Below are positions 1-10,425 of a stretch of DNA of 64,000 bases, piece by piece (the stretch's first letter is position 1; every line of letters begins with the position of its first letter). The position numbers were made by a program, and so were the translations under genes. Source of the DNA: an uncultured OM182 clade bacterium (lineage in GTDB: Bacteria; Pseudomonadota; Gammaproteobacteria; Pseudomonadales; Azotimanducaceae); contig CAJJAA010000038.1 of assembly GCA_905182025.1 (NCBI GenBank), positions 1-64,000 of the forward strand. Reading direction: 5' to 3'. The notes beneath the pieces were generated by a model that did not search any database, was not told the origin of the DNA, and saw only the letters and a program-made list of their open reading frames with translations.

Positions 1-1
1 C

Positions 2-484
2 ATTGAGCATTGTTCATGGGTAAGCGAAGAAGGCTGGGGGCGAGGTTATGATGCAGAGATTGTCGAAGAGATGCGCGCAAAAGGTGTTGTCGTTTCCCCA
101 ACGATTAATGCGGGTTGGAAGAGATTTATCGGATCGAAGCAATTTGAATCCGTGGTAAAAGGTAACTACACAAAAATGCGAGAGGCTGGAATTAAACTTA
201 TTGCATCGACTGATGCGGGAATTCCTAACGTTTTTCATCATGATTTGCCGAAGGCTATCCCTGTGTTTGCACATTTCGCCGGACTTTCAAATGCGGGTGC
301 TCTGCGCGCAGCGACAAGCGATTGTGCCGAAGCGATTGGCCTCGGTGCTGTCGTTGGTAAGGTTGCTGTTGGCCTTGATGCTGATCTAGTCTTTTATAGT
401 GATAATCCACTCAACAATCTTGATGTACTCGCAAGTCCAGTTAAGGTCATGAGCAGAGGACGGCTAATAGATGTTGCTGGTTGA
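2..484 (+). CDS. Amidohydrolase family protein, C-terminal part (5' truncated by window edge)
   Basis: The reading frame is open from base 2, upstream of the ATG used by the ORF track, so this is the tail of a longer gene. The visible part starts with IEHCSW, which looks like the histidine-bearing strand of the amidohydrolase barrel, and continues to STDAGIPN, where the Asp would be the conserved metal-site aspartate. It ends with the usual small beta domain (VGLDADLVFYSDNPL, then RGRLIDVAG). Such enzymes are metal-dependent hydrolases acting on amide, imide or related bonds (imidazolonepropionase/prolidase-like group). The substrate cannot be told from this part. An SDR gene follows on the same strand after 140 bp, so a shared catabolic role is possible but unproven. 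Confidence 0.8.
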   Translation: MEHCSWVSEEGWGRGYDAEIVEEMRAKGVVVSPTINAGWKRFIGSKQFESVVKGNYTKMREAGIKLIASTDAGIPNVFHHDLPKAIPVFAHFAGLSNAGALRAATSDCAEAIGLGAVVGKVAVGLDADLVFYSDNPLNNLDVLASPVKVMSRGRLIDVAG

Positions 485-624
485 ACACATCGACCACAAT
501 GGATTCTAGACGACGTCGGTTAAGGCTGGTTGTATTGTTGCAGCGGCGTCTATGTCGCTGTGTTGGTTGAGCAACGAAGCGATACGCGTACCAAAATGAG
601 TACATTTTCAAATGGACGAGATAT

Positions 625-1392
625 ATGAAAGACATTTTTGATTTGAGTGGCAAAGTCGCCGTGGTCACCGGGTCGACGAAAGGTATTGGTCGGGCAATTG
701 CTGCGCAAATGGTTTATCGCGGTGCATCGGTTGTGATTTCAAGTCGCAAGGTCGATGCTTGTGAGCAGGTTGCTGGAGAAATAAACCAACAAGTGGGCGC
801 TGGTAGAGGTACTGCGATTCCGATTGCGTGTCACATTGGATATAAAGAGCAGCTTCAAGCTTTGGTGGCTCAAACTAAGGCGCAATTGGGTGCGGTTGAC
901 ATCCTTGTTTGCAATGCGGCGGTTAACCCTTTCTACGGTTCGATGCAGGATATCCCTGATACCGCCTTCGACAAGATCCTTGATTCCAATATTAAATCTA
1001 ACCATTGGCTTTGCCAGATGGTCATTCCCGACATGGTTGCAAACAAGGATGGTGTGATCATTATTGTGTCTTCTATCGGTGGCGTACTTGGTAGTGGTGA
1101 TTTGGGCACCTATTCGATTTCTAAAGCAGCGGACATGCAACTCGCTAGAAATATTGCGGTTGAGTTTGGCCCCGACAATATCCGGGCCAACGCAATTGCG
1201 CCAGGTTTGGTACGAACCGATTTTGCACGTGCTTTGTGGGAAGACCCAGACAACCTAAAAAAACGAACTGACCATACTTCTCTGCGGCGAATAGGCGATC
1301 CGGATGAAATTGCCGGCGCGGCAGTCATGCTTGCTTCCGACGCGGGGAATTTTTTGACCGGACAAACGCTCATCATTGATGGTGGCAGATAA
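625..1392 (+). CDS. SDR family NAD(P)-dependent oxidoreductase
   Basis: This 255-residue protein is a classical short-chain dehydrogenase/reductase. The cofactor-binding motif TGSTKGIG lies at residues 15-22, the structural NAAVN motif near residue 92, the catalytic Ser in VSSIGG near 143, and the Tyr-Lys pair in YSISKAA near 156-160. The C-terminus GQTLIIDGGR is typical of FabG-like members. The ATG has a purine-rich stretch (ggacgag) just upstream. It would oxidise or reduce a hydroxyl/carbonyl group in the cytoplasm with NAD(H) or NADP(H). It lies outside any fatty-acid cluster, next to an amidohydrolase, so the substrate is unknown. SDR identity is secure; specificity is not. Confidence 0.9.
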   Translation: MKDIFDLSGKVAVVTGSTKGIGRAIAAQMVYRGASVVISSRKVDACEQVAGEINQQVGAGRGTAIPIACHIGYKEQLQALVAQTKAQLGAVDILVCNAAVNPFYGSMQDIPDTAFDKILDSNIKSNHWLCQMVIPDMVANKDGVIIIVSSIGGVLGSGDLGTYSISKAADMQLARNIAVEFGPDNIRANAIAPGLVRTDFARALWEDPDNLKKRTDHTSLRRIGDPDEIAGAAVMLASDAGNFLTGQTLIIDGGR

Positions 1393-1503
1393 AAGTAATT
1401 TGGTCTTTATTAGGTGTAAGTCATTGAATCAAAGGCTAGTTGGTAGAAAACAATCTATAATCTGTTTAGTATTCGAATTTCGTGGTTTTAAGGGTTTATA
1501 AGG

Positions 1504-2457
1504 TTGAATAGGCGGCATTTTCTCAAGTTTCTCTCTGTTGGCACGGTAGCTTCGATGGCCGGCGAGTTAGCGCTGCGTGGAAATGATGATTTTTTACCCG
1601 TCGTCTACGAAGATATGTCTACAAGCCCCGCTGAGATGTTCAGATCTATACAATTTATGAAAACTCAGACGCCGGATGCGAAGAGCTTGCTTTTAGCATT
1701 CCAGAACCATGATTCTGTCATTGTTTCATCGCCGGACAGCCATGGTAACTACAAGCAGAAGATGGATAACTTTGAGCACGCTCATCATGAAGATGTCTTT
1801 TTAGCTGCGGATAAACATCAGGTTTTGGTTAATACCTTCAAGCGACTTGATCGGGTACAAAATCTCGTCGGCCACGGAAACTTCAACGTGTTGAGTTTTG
1901 ATGAGATGTTACGTCACAGTAAATATTATAAAAGTGTCGGCGTATTTAAGGCTGAAGAAATTGAATTTCTTGAAGAGACCTTCTCGGACAACGTCATGCG
2001 ATTTGGCTTTTATGGCGAGCGAGTGACGAATGAAATCACTACTATCGTCGCTGGTAATGAACGTATCAAGTTGCCACGCACCGGACATTACCTCTTTAAA
2101 GGCGATTCATTGAACCTCTATAATAAGGTTCGGCGCGACCTTGGGGACAATGTTGTTCTTACATCTGGAATCAGAAGTGTCGTTAAACAGTCACATTTAT
2201 TCATGGCTAAAACGATACAGTCACGCGGAAATTTGTCAAAAGCTTCCCGTAGTTTAGCCCCGCCGGGTCATAGCTTCCATGGCGTGGGTGATTTTGATGT
2301 TGGTAAAGTTGGTTTTGGAACAAAAAATTTCTCGGCGGAATTTGCGAAAACCGATGAGTTCAAGAAGCTTGTGGATCTTGGCTATGTTGCGATGCGATAT
2401 CCGAAAGAAAATCTTTTAGGTGTGAGATTCGAACCCTGGCACATTAAAGTCGTTTAG
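1504..2457 (+). CDS. Tat-exported M15/VanY-like D-alanyl-D-alanine carboxypeptidase family protein
   Basis: The 317-residue product begins with NRRHFLKFLSVGTVASMAG, a twin-arginine signal (RRHFLK) followed by a hydrophobic stretch, so export folded through Tat is likely. The last 130 residues carry M15 peptidase hallmarks: LTSGIRS (like the SGYRS strand), SFHGVGDFDV (matching SxHxxGxxxD, supplying zinc-binding His and Asp) and a terminal EPWH supplying the third ligand. Members trim D-Ala or cleave peptidoglycan stem peptides in the periplasm. The N-terminal 180 residues match nothing I recognise. The start is TTG at 1504, chosen because it opens directly into the Tat motif. The neighbours are unrelated in direction or function. 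Confidence 0.75.
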   Translation: MNRRHFLKFLSVGTVASMAGELALRGNDDFLPVVYEDMSTSPAEMFRSIQFMKTQTPDAKSLLLAFQNHDSVIVSSPDSHGNYKQKMDNFEHAHHEDVFLAADKHQVLVNTFKRLDRVQNLVGHGNFNVLSFDEMLRHSKYYKSVGVFKAEEIEFLEETFSDNVMRFGFYGERVTNEITTIVAGNERIKLPRTGHYLFKGDSLNLYNKVRRDLGDNVVLTSGIRSVVKQSHLFMAKTIQSRGNLSKASRSLAPPGHSFHGVGDFDVGKVGFGTKNFSAEFAKTDEFKKLVDLGYVAMRYPKENLLGVRFEPWHIKVV

Positions 2458-2469
2458 TTTTTTAGGCAA

Positions 2470-3432
2470 TTAGAACAGTTTCTTGACGATAACACTGGCG
2501 ATCAATAAAAAGCCGAAGAAAAAATAGGCGAGCGCATATTTTCTTGATGGCAAAATGTTCAGCTTGTGGATATCAAGTAAAAACTCCAATCGTCGCTCAT
2601 CCAAATCAGATAATAAAGACAGGTAGAAGCTTTTGCCGTTTCTTACCTCGTTACCTATCCAAAAACATATCGCGGATAGCCAAATATAAAATATCATAGT
2701 AGTATCATTTACTGTTGGTGTGAAAAGCAAATATATAGAGCAGGCAACGATTAGCGGAAGGGTTGTTAGTTGATAAGCGCGAATTTGAGCGTTCACGCTT
2801 TTTGACGCCACATCGCCGTTTTTGGATATAAGCCAAACGTGTAATGCGGGCCCTAAAATAATTAGTAGGATTATGCTTGCCCAACCGATGAACTGTATAA
2901 CTTGCAAGAGGTGGGGCGGGGACTGGCCGCGCAGTGAACTTTTGATCAACAGCAGACCGAACCCAATAAGGGTTGTGGAAAGCATTAGATAACCAACTAA
3001 TCTGAGCCTCGATTCAAGAATTGGTTTGCTAAAGCCCGCTTCGACAAGAATCGATGACAGCAAGATAGCGAGTCCTGCAATCATTAGGCTTACCATGCTG
3101 TTAAAAGTTGAGCTAGTGAGGTCACTAAAACTGAATTCTGGCAGGCGAGAAATTATTCCAACAATAAGCAATACATAGATACATATCGGTACGACTTTGT
3201 CTTTAATTGAGGTCTTTGGCTTACGCCAATCGATAGACGAGCGAAGGGACTTGATTTGATTTTTACCTAGGCCTGACGCGATCGCGAGCATGCGTTCAGA
3301 GCCTATAGGCTCAACATTTTGACGATAGCTAACGATCCTTTCTGCCCGTTTCGGTCCAATATGGCTCAATACCTGGAGTTCTTGGACGGTTGCCTCATTT
3401 ATAGTAATCAGGGAAGATGCCTCATCAGACAT
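2470..3432 (-). CDS. Orphan membrane protein with N-terminal helix-hairpin-helix
   Basis: This 320-residue protein is not one I recognise. Residues about 8-40 (INEATVQELQVLSHIGPKRAERIV) form a ComEA/T2SK-like helix-hairpin-helix with the IGPKRAERI core. A linker and about seven predicted membrane segments follow (near residues 78-96, 114-134, 143-163, 176-203, 224-241, 247-263 and 300-320). A charged loop (NGKSFYLSLLSDLDERRLEFLLDIHKL) lies before the last helix. No enzyme motif is visible. It is convergent with the M15 peptidase gene (12 bp gap) and divergent from the DUF1499 gene. The helix-hairpin-helix may be an interaction module rather than a DNA binder. Function is unknown. Confidence 0.7.
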   Translation of the reverse strand: MSDEASSLITINEATVQELQVLSHIGPKRAERIVSYRQNVEPIGSERMLAIASGLGKNQIKSLRSSIDWRKPKTSIKDKVVPICIYVLLIVGIISRLPEFSFSDLTSSTFNSMVSLMIAGLAILLSSILVEAGFSKPILESRLRLVGYLMLSTTLIGFGLLLIKSSLRGQSPPHLLQVIQFIGWASIILLIILGPALHVWLISKNGDVASKSVNAQIRAYQLTTLPLIVACSIYLLFTPTVNDTTMIFYIWLSAICFWIGNEVRNGKSFYLSLLSDLDERRLEFLLDIHKLNILPSRKYALAYFFFGFLLIASVIVKKLF

Positions 3433-3628
3433 TGATTGAACCTCTCAATCATACACATTTGTCGTTCGAGGTGTGAACTGGGTAAAGATTCGAACTGATA
3501 GTAGTGAAAATTGTATAGTCAGTTATTACAATAAAGTTTTTAGAAAATGACATGTTGGAAGTCTACAAAGTTCGATTGTAGATGAAGACTCTTAAGCAAG
3601 ACCTGTATTAAAAAAAGGAGAACGTTGG

Positions 3629-4381
3629 GTGAACGACACAAAAAATCAGACTGAGTCTAAGTGGTGGTCAAAACTTTTGTTGGTAGGCGCTGGAATTTCT
3701 GTGTTCCTACTTCTTGTAGGTCCACTGGGATATAAATTTGGTGGCGCTCCATTGCCTGCTTCTCTAATTTCATTGTTGGTCGCCCTCGTCAGTGCTGCAT
3801 TGGTGCTAGTAGCATCGCTTGCTATGTTGATTGTCGCCGCAAGGAATCATTTATTAGCAGAACGAAATCAGTTGCTAGTAGCGATTGTAGTCAGCTTGAT
3901 TCCGATCATCCTAATGGCACCGCAACTGATGAAAGCAAGGTCTGTCCCACCTATTCATGACATATCAACTGATACAAACGAACCGCCGATATTCCTGGCC
4001 ATTGTGCCTCTCCGAAAAGACGCTCCCAATAGCCTTAAATATGAATTGGACGGGTCGAAGGAGACCTTGGCTACAACTCAACGGGCGGCGTATCCAGACC
4101 TTGGGCCGCTAGAGACTGCAATGAGCGTAGCCGATGCAGCAGCGCGTGCCGAAGCGGTACTGGTTGATATGGGACTTGAAGTTGTCGACGTCAATCAGGC
4201 CGCTGGAATCGTAGAAGCGACTGCGACGACTTTTTGGTTTGGCTTCAAAGATGACGTGGTGGTACGAATACGCGAAACTCAACAAGGCTCAAAATTGGAC
4301 CTTAGGTCTGTTTCAAGAGTTGGCCAAAGTGACATCGGCGCAAACGCAGCGAGAATTCAGACCTTTATTGCGAACTTCTGA
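3629..4381 (+). CDS. DUF1499 domain membrane protein
   Basis: The 250-residue protein starts at GTG 3629, about 10 bases after a strong ribosome site (aaaaaaggag). Three hydrophobic segments occupy roughly residues 15-37, 45-70 and 83-101. The C-terminal half (from about residue 115) has the DUF1499 pattern: YPDLGPLETAMSVADAAARAEAVLVDMGLEVV, then IVEATATTFWFGFKDDVVVRI, and LDLRSVSRVGQSDIGANAARI near the end. The family has no established biochemical role that I can state. The gene stands alone between a divergent membrane protein and convergent gatB. No operon partner suggests its job. Confidence 0.8.
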   Translation: MNDTKNQTESKWWSKLLLVGAGISVFLLLVGPLGYKFGGAPLPASLISLLVALVSAALVLVASLAMLIVAARNHLLAERNQLLVAIVVSLIPIILMAPQLMKARSVPPIHDISTDTNEPPIFLAIVPLRKDAPNSLKYELDGSKETLATTQRAAYPDLGPLETAMSVADAAARAEAVLVDMGLEVVDVNQAAGIVEATATTFWFGFKDDVVVRIRETQQGSKLDLRSVSRVGQSDIGANAARIQTFIANF

Positions 4382-4446
4382 GAGTAACAAGCGACGCGGC
4401 GATTCGCTCATAGGAACAGAGTTAACGTTGCATGCCGAGCATAGGC

Positions 4447-5889
4447 TTATCCTAGCTTTTCATTGAGTATCTCATTGACCTGCTGTGGATTAGCCTTGCC
4501 CTGTGTCTCTTTCATCACTTGACCAACAAAGAAGCCCATCAGTTTGGTCTTCCCCGCTCGAAACTGCTCTGCCTGTTTTGGGTTTTCAGAAATGATTTTA
4601 TCAATGAGCGGCGCAAGGGAACTGCTATCGGATACCTGCGTTAAGCCTTGTTTCTCGATATATTCATCGGCAGAGTTTGTTTCACCCTTCCATAATGCTT
4701 CAAACACTGTCTTAGCAATTTTACCGGATATGGACTTGTCGGTAATTTTAGAAATGATGGCGCCGAGTTGATCAGCAGTAACCGGTGAGTTTTCTATACT
4801 AATATTGTCTTTATTAAGCTGTGCGAGTAGTTCAACCCTGATCCAATTGTTAGCCAATTTGGCATCGCGTCCTGATCGAACGACCTCTTCAAAATAATCT
4901 GCAAGCGGAATATTGCCTGCCAGCGAAAAAGCGTCAGCTTGACTTAACTGATATTGCGTAACAAATCGCTCTGATTTCGCACCGCTCAATTCAGGCATTT
5001 CGCGACGAATAGCTTCGATATAGGCGTCGTCGATCTCAACGGGTAATAAATCCGGTTCCGGGAAATAGCGGTAGTCTGTAGCCGTCTCCTTACTTCGCAT
5101 CGGGCGAGTTTCGCCTTTGTCCGAATCGTAAAGACGGGTTTCCTGTCGAACAGTTTGACCGGACTCTAACACTTGGATCTGCCGTTCGATTTCATATTCG
5201 ATGGCCTGTTCAAGGAACTTGAACGAGTTTACATTTTTCGTTTCAGTACGCGTGCCCAGTTCCACAGTACCCACGGGTCGAATAGAGACGTTCGCATCGC
5301 AACGTAAAGAGCCCTGAGACATTTCGCCATCAGACACACCTAGATAAGTGACGAGTTGATGGATATAGCGTGCATAGGCAACGGCTTCTTCGGAAGAGTA
5401 CATTTCGGGCTCGGATACAATTTCCAGCAGTGGTGTGCCGGCCCGATTTAAATCAATGCCGGTTTGATTGTGAAAGTTTTCATGTAAGGACTTACCTGCG
5501 TCTTCTTCTAAGTGTGCACGTGTAAGATTGATAGTTTTCGTGCCGCCTGAAGGTAATTCGACCGTTACCTGGCCGTTTTCAACGATGGGAAGGTCGAGCT
5601 GTGTAATCTGATAGCCTTTAGGTGAATCAGGGTAGAAGTAGTTCTTACGATCAAATACAGATCGGCGGTTAATGTCTGCGCCAACGGCGAGTCCAAAAGT
5701 TACTGCCTTTTTGTAAACTTCTTTATTAACAACGGGCAGGACTCCAGGTAGACCGAGATCTACAGCGCTGGCTTGTACGTTCGGTTCAGCGCCAAATGCC
5801 GTGCTAGAGCCGGAGAATATTTTCGACTTGGTTTTAAGCTGGGTGTGTATCTCTAACCCTATGACGACCTCCCAATCTGCGCGACTCAT
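4447..5889 (-). CDS. gatB: Asp-tRNA(Asn)/Glu-tRNA(Gln) amidotransferase subunit B
   Basis: GatB (480 residues) binds the misacylated tRNA, phosphorylates its Glu or Asp side chain with ATP and passes it ammonia from GatA. The N-terminus [23 protein letters not shown] is the diagnostic start of the family. The cradle domain motifs [14 protein letters not shown] and EEDAGKSLH are present. The C-terminal GatB/YqeY domain ends in [14 protein letters not shown]. The length is normal. It is the last gene of gatCAB and overlaps the gatA stop by four bases (ATGA), so translation is probably coupled. Its presence implies that Gln-tRNA and/or Asn-tRNA is made by the indirect pathway. Confidence 0.97.
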   Translation of the reverse strand: MSRADWEVVIGLEIHTQLKTKSKIFSGSSTAFGAEPNVQASAVDLGLPGVLPVVNKEVYKKAVTFGLAVGADINRRSVFDRKNYFYPDSPKGYQITQLDLPIVENGQVTVELPSGGTKTINLTRAHLEEDAGKSLHENFHNQTGIDLNRAGTPLLEIVSEPEMYSSEEAVAYARYIHQLVTYLGVSDGEMSQGSLRCDANVSIRPVGTVELGTRTETKNVNSFKFLEQAIEYEIERQIQVLESGQTVRQETRLYDSDKGETRPMRSKETATDYRYFPEPDLLPVEIDDAYIEAIRREMPELSGAKSERFVTQYQLSQADAFSLAGNIPLADYFEEVVRSGRDAKLANNWIRVELLAQLNKDNISIENSPVTADQLGAIISKITDKSISGKIAKTVFEALWKGETNSADEYIEKQGLTQVSDSSSLAPLIDKIISENPKQAEQFRAGKTKLMGFFVGQVMKETQGKANPQQVNEILNEKLG

Positions 5890-7344
5890 GCTGTTGCCTC
5901 CGGCGTCAGTCGATGCCAGTCCGATTCAAGCTGGAATTGGTGTGCCAAGTTTAATATGCGGCCTTCATCGAAGTAGTTGCCAATAATCTGTAAGCCAAAT
6001 GGTAAGCCAGCCTCCATGCCAACAGGAAAGGAGCCAGCAGGAAGACCCGCTAGGTTGCTAGTAATTGTATAAATGTCCTGTAAATACATTGAAATTGGGT
6101 CAGAAGTCTTCTCGCCCAAATTGAAGGCAGTCGAAGGCGTTGTTGGTCCAATAATCAGGTCTACTTGTTCGAATGCTTGGGCAAAGTCGTTCTTTATCAA
6201 TCGTCTTATTTGCTGCGCTTTCTTATAGTAGGCGTCATAGTATCCTGCCGACAGCGCGAAACTGCCAACAATAATTCTCTGTTTGACTTCATCCCCGAAA
6301 CCTTCGCTCCGGCTTCTTTTGTAAAGATCTGCCAAGTCGACAGGGGTTTCGCATCGATAGCCATACCTAACACCATCATATCGTAGATAGGTTCGCCGAC
6401 GCCTCCGCCGGCGCAATGACATAGTAGGCGGGAATTGCATGTTTGCTAGAGGGTAAACTTATTTCAATTATCTCCGCGCCTTGTGCTTCAAACTGCCGTA
6501 AGGCTGTCTGTATCGCTATTTCAATTTTCGGATCGAGGCCATCGCCAAAGTACTCTTTACAAAAACCGAGTTTGAGACCTTTTAATGGTTCGTTAAGGCA
6601 TTTCGTATAGTCCGGTACCGGTTGCTCGGCACTCGTTGAGTCTTTCTCATCGTAGCCAGCCATAATATTCAATAAAATTGCAGCGTCCTCTGCACTCTTT
6701 GTCATCGGACCTGCTTGGTCCAAACTTGAGGCATAAGCAATCATTCCCCAGCGAGAAATACGGCCGTAGGTAGGTTTAATACCAGTGATTCCGCACATCG
6801 ACGCAGGTTGCCGGATTGATCCGCCCGTGTCGGTGCCGGTTGCGGCAACGCAAAGTCTGGCGGCGACAGCGGCTGCAGAACCGCCAGAGGATCCCCCGGG
6901 CACGACCTTTTCAGACCATGGGTTTTTGACAGGTCCGTAGTGGCTGTTCTCGTTGGACGAGCCCATTGCGAATTCATCCATGTTGGTCTTACCAATGGAA
7001 ATGGTGCCAGCGGCACTTAGCTTTTCGACAACAGTTGCGCTGTACGGGGCGACAAAGTTGTCGAGCATAAGTGAACCCGCAGTCGTCTTGACGCCGCGTG
7101 TGCAAAATATATCTTTATGTGCGATTGGTATGCCTGCTAGAGACGGCGCGGTGCCGTTGCTGCGAAGCGTATCCATATGATCTGCTTCATTACGGGCGGT
7201 CTCGTAGGTGTCTGTTATGAACGCATTCAGACTAGCGTTGGCATCGCTCGCTCGCGCAATGAAATGGTCAACCAACTCTCTGCAGGAGTACTCCTTCTTA
7301 TCGAGGGAGTTGAGTATTTCTCGGATAGATTGTTCATGAATCAT
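5886..7344 (-). CDS. gatA: Asp-tRNA(Asn)/Glu-tRNA(Gln) amidotransferase subunit A (frameshifted in this sequence)
   Basis: GatA is the amidase-signature subunit that releases ammonia from glutamine for GatB. The ORF track splits it in two: residues 1-322 (7344 down to 6376) and the rest (down to 5886). Reading the minus strand, aac-cta-tct is followed by one extra A (plus-strand T near 6384) before cga-tat-gat. Removing that base restores [11 protein letters not shown], the expected family sequence, and gives a 485-residue protein of normal length. The catalytic Lys (AHKDIF) and both serine motifs ([11 protein letters not shown] and [12 protein letters not shown]) are intact upstream. This is most likely a sequencing or assembly indel; a true mutation would cripple the complex. 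Confidence 0.95.
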
Positions 7345-7348
7345 AGTA

Positions 7349-7636
7349 TTACTCGACTACTCGTGGCACAAGAAACAGGCCTTGCTCTGATTCGGGGGCA
7401 TTGGCTAGAAATAGTTCTCGTTGATCTTCTTCAGTAACACGGTCCTCCCTCAGTCTCTGGATTCCATCCAGGGGGTTAGAGACAGGCTCCACACCCTGCG
7501 TATCGACCGATTGCATTTCTTCAACGAGCTGCAGTATCCGTCCCAAACTATCTACATAATGATCGACCTCATCATCTTCGATCTGAAGCTGTGCCAGTTC
7601 GGCGATATTTAGTACGACGTCTTTGTCCACAATCAT
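7349..7636 (-). CDS. gatC: Asp-tRNA(Asn)/Glu-tRNA(Gln) amidotransferase subunit C
   Basis: GatC (95 residues) is the small clamp that wraps around GatA and stabilises its contact with GatB. The sequence has the family pattern: [21 protein letters not shown] at the N-terminus, [21 protein letters not shown] in the middle, and the C-terminal [22 protein letters not shown] followed by [10 protein letters not shown]. It is the first gene of gatCAB, with gatA starting 4 bases after its stop. The divergent 246-bp gap to mreB must hold the promoters for both directions. In Pseudomonas-type genomes gatC and mreB are also divergent neighbours. Confidence 0.95.
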   Translation of the reverse strand: MIVDKDVVLNIAELAQLQIEDDEVDHYVDSLGRILQLVEEMQSVDTQGVEPVSNPLDGIQRLREDRVTEEDQRELFLANAPESEQGLFLVPRVVE

Positions 7637-8926
<1,290 letters not shown>

Positions 8927-9019
8927 CTAATCGAAGTTATCACCTGGTGTTGACTGAAACGGATCAAGGTAAAGCCCATTAAGTCACTATTCCTAGAAGA
9001 AACAACCGTTGGCTACAAG

Positions 9020-9832
9020 ATGATAGGGCTCACGCTCTTGTCAATCGCGCTGATGGTTGTTGATCACCTGTCAGACCTCCTTGACGACGTTCGATCTGGA
9101 CTCACCGTTGTGGTGACACCCGTCTATGTTGTCGCAGATTATCCTAACCGTACAGCCGAACTGGTACAGCAGATGTTTACCTCGCGAGATGGGCTGCAGG
9201 AACAAGTCATTTCGCTTGAAGAACAACTATTGCTGATGAAAGTCAAAACCGAAAAGATGTCAGCATTAACCGCGGAAAACAATCGGTTACGTGATTTGTT
9301 GGGTTCTGCGGCGAAGTTGCAGGACAATGTTTTAGTTGCAGAGCTGGTTGGTGTTGACCCTGATCCTAATAAACATGAAGTTGTTATCGACAAAGGTACT
9401 CAACATGATGTGTTCGTAGGTCAGCCGGTACTCGATGCAGAAGGTTTGATGGGGCAAGTGATAGAAGTAAGTCCGTTAACGAGCCGTGTATTACTTATAA
9501 GTGACCAATCTCATTCAGTACCCGTACAGGTCGTACGCAGTAACCTACGTTTGATAGCTCAAGGAGCCGGTGTAACCCGTCAGTTGGATTTGATGCACGT
9601 TCAAGGAACAGCAGACATTAGGCAAGGTGATCTGTTGGTAAGTTCGGGCTTAGGTAATCGGTTTCCCGTTGGTTACCCCGTCGGGATTGTGACCCAGTTC
9701 GAACACGATCCAAGTCAGCCCTTCGCAAAAGCAACGGCAAACCCAAGCGCAATGCTCGATCGAAGCCGCTATGTGCTCCTAGTATTCACGGAGGCTAGCT
9801 TAAGAGAGCCAGTCTCTGGGTCGGGGAGTTAG
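9020..9832 (+). CDS. mreC: Rod-shape determining protein MreC (true start probably upstream)
   Basis: MreC is a bitopic inner-membrane protein whose periplasmic beta-barrel domains link MreB/MreD to PBP2. From the first ATG (9020) the protein has a membrane helix at once (MIGLTLLSIALMVVDHL), a coiled coil (residues about 55-90, EEQLLLMKVKTEKMSALTAENNRLRDLL), and the MreC domain (VVIDKGTQHDVFVGQPVLDAEGLMGQV). The same frame is open upstream and reads IKSLFLEETTVGYK, matching the cytoplasmic N-terminus expected for the family (like MKPIFSRGPS in E. coli), with an ATT where the start should be (8978). I list the first canonical start but think the protein is 14 residues longer. Confidence 0.93.
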   Translation: MIGLTLLSIALMVVDHLSDLLDDVRSGLTVVVTPVYVVADYPNRTAELVQQMFTSRDGLQEQVISLEEQLLLMKVKTEKMSALTAENNRLRDLLGSAAKLQDNVLVAELVGVDPDPNKHEVVIDKGTQHDVFVGQPVLDAEGLMGQVIEVSPLTSRVLLISDQSHSVPVQVVRSNLRLIAQGAGVTRQLDLMHVQGTADIRQGDLLVSSGLGNRFPVGYPVGIVTQFEHDPSQPFAKATANPSAMLDRSRYVLLVFTEASLREPVSGSGS

Positions 9833-9838
9833 GCAGCT

Positions 9839-10348
9839 ATGGCAACAGTCGCCGGAGAGCGTGATAGTAGTTTATGGGTCATTCTTTTGACCTTTACTGT
9901 GGCGATGTTGTTTTCGGTTGTGTCGTTGCCTGAATTTATCCCGTGGCAATTAGGTTATCTTCGACCTCAGTGGGTCGAACTCGTCCTGATCTATTGGATT
10001 ATGGCACTACCTCATCGTATTGGAATATTTAGTGCCTGGGTCTTGGGTCTGTTTGTTGACGTGCTAACGGGAAGTTTGCTCGGCCAGCATGGCGTTGCGT
10101 TTATCATTGTCGCTTACATAGCATCCAGCCTGTATCAGCGTCTCCGAATGTTCGCGGTCTGGCAACAGAGTCTGATTGTCTTCGTGACAATCGGTATTAG
10201 TCAGTTAGTGAATTTTTGGGTGGAAAATTTCGTCGGCTTATCACAATGGGATATGCGGTTTTTGTTAAGCGCTTTAGTGAGCGCAATGTTGTGGCCATGG
10301 GTTTTCTTAGTGCTACGACATCTGCGCAGACTGTTCAATGTTTCCTAA
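9839..10348 (+). CDS. mreD: Rod-shape determining protein MreD
   Basis: MreD (169 residues) is a small polytopic membrane protein of the elongasome, partner of MreC. About five hydrophobic segments are visible, and the family motif region GIFSAWVLGLFVDVLTGSLLGQHGV (conserved G/D/LG pattern) is at residues about 58-84. It starts 6 bases after the mreC stop and is followed by maf, as in other Gammaproteobacteria. The assignment rests on the motif, size, topology and position. No enzymatic activity is known. Confidence 0.93.
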   Translation: MATVAGERDSSLWVILLTFTVAMLFSVVSLPEFIPWQLGYLRPQWVELVLIYWIMALPHRIGIFSAWVLGLFVDVLTGSLLGQHGVAFIIVAYIASSLYQRLRMFAVWQQSLIVFVTIGISQLVNFWVENFVGLSQWDMRFLLSALVSAMLWPWVFLVLRHLRRLFNVS

Positions 10349-10425
10349 CCTATTGTTGAATATTTTACGGTCGAGGCCATTGATGTTGATCAATTCGACC
10401 AAGCCCGTTTTAGGGCTAATTTAGC

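Noticed and set aside
5886-6440. 184-codon ORF starting [18 protein letters not shown] as a separate arginine-rich protein
   Set aside because: It is the 3' part of gatA read in its own frame; the poly-Arg start comes from reading the shifted frame ahead of the indel.
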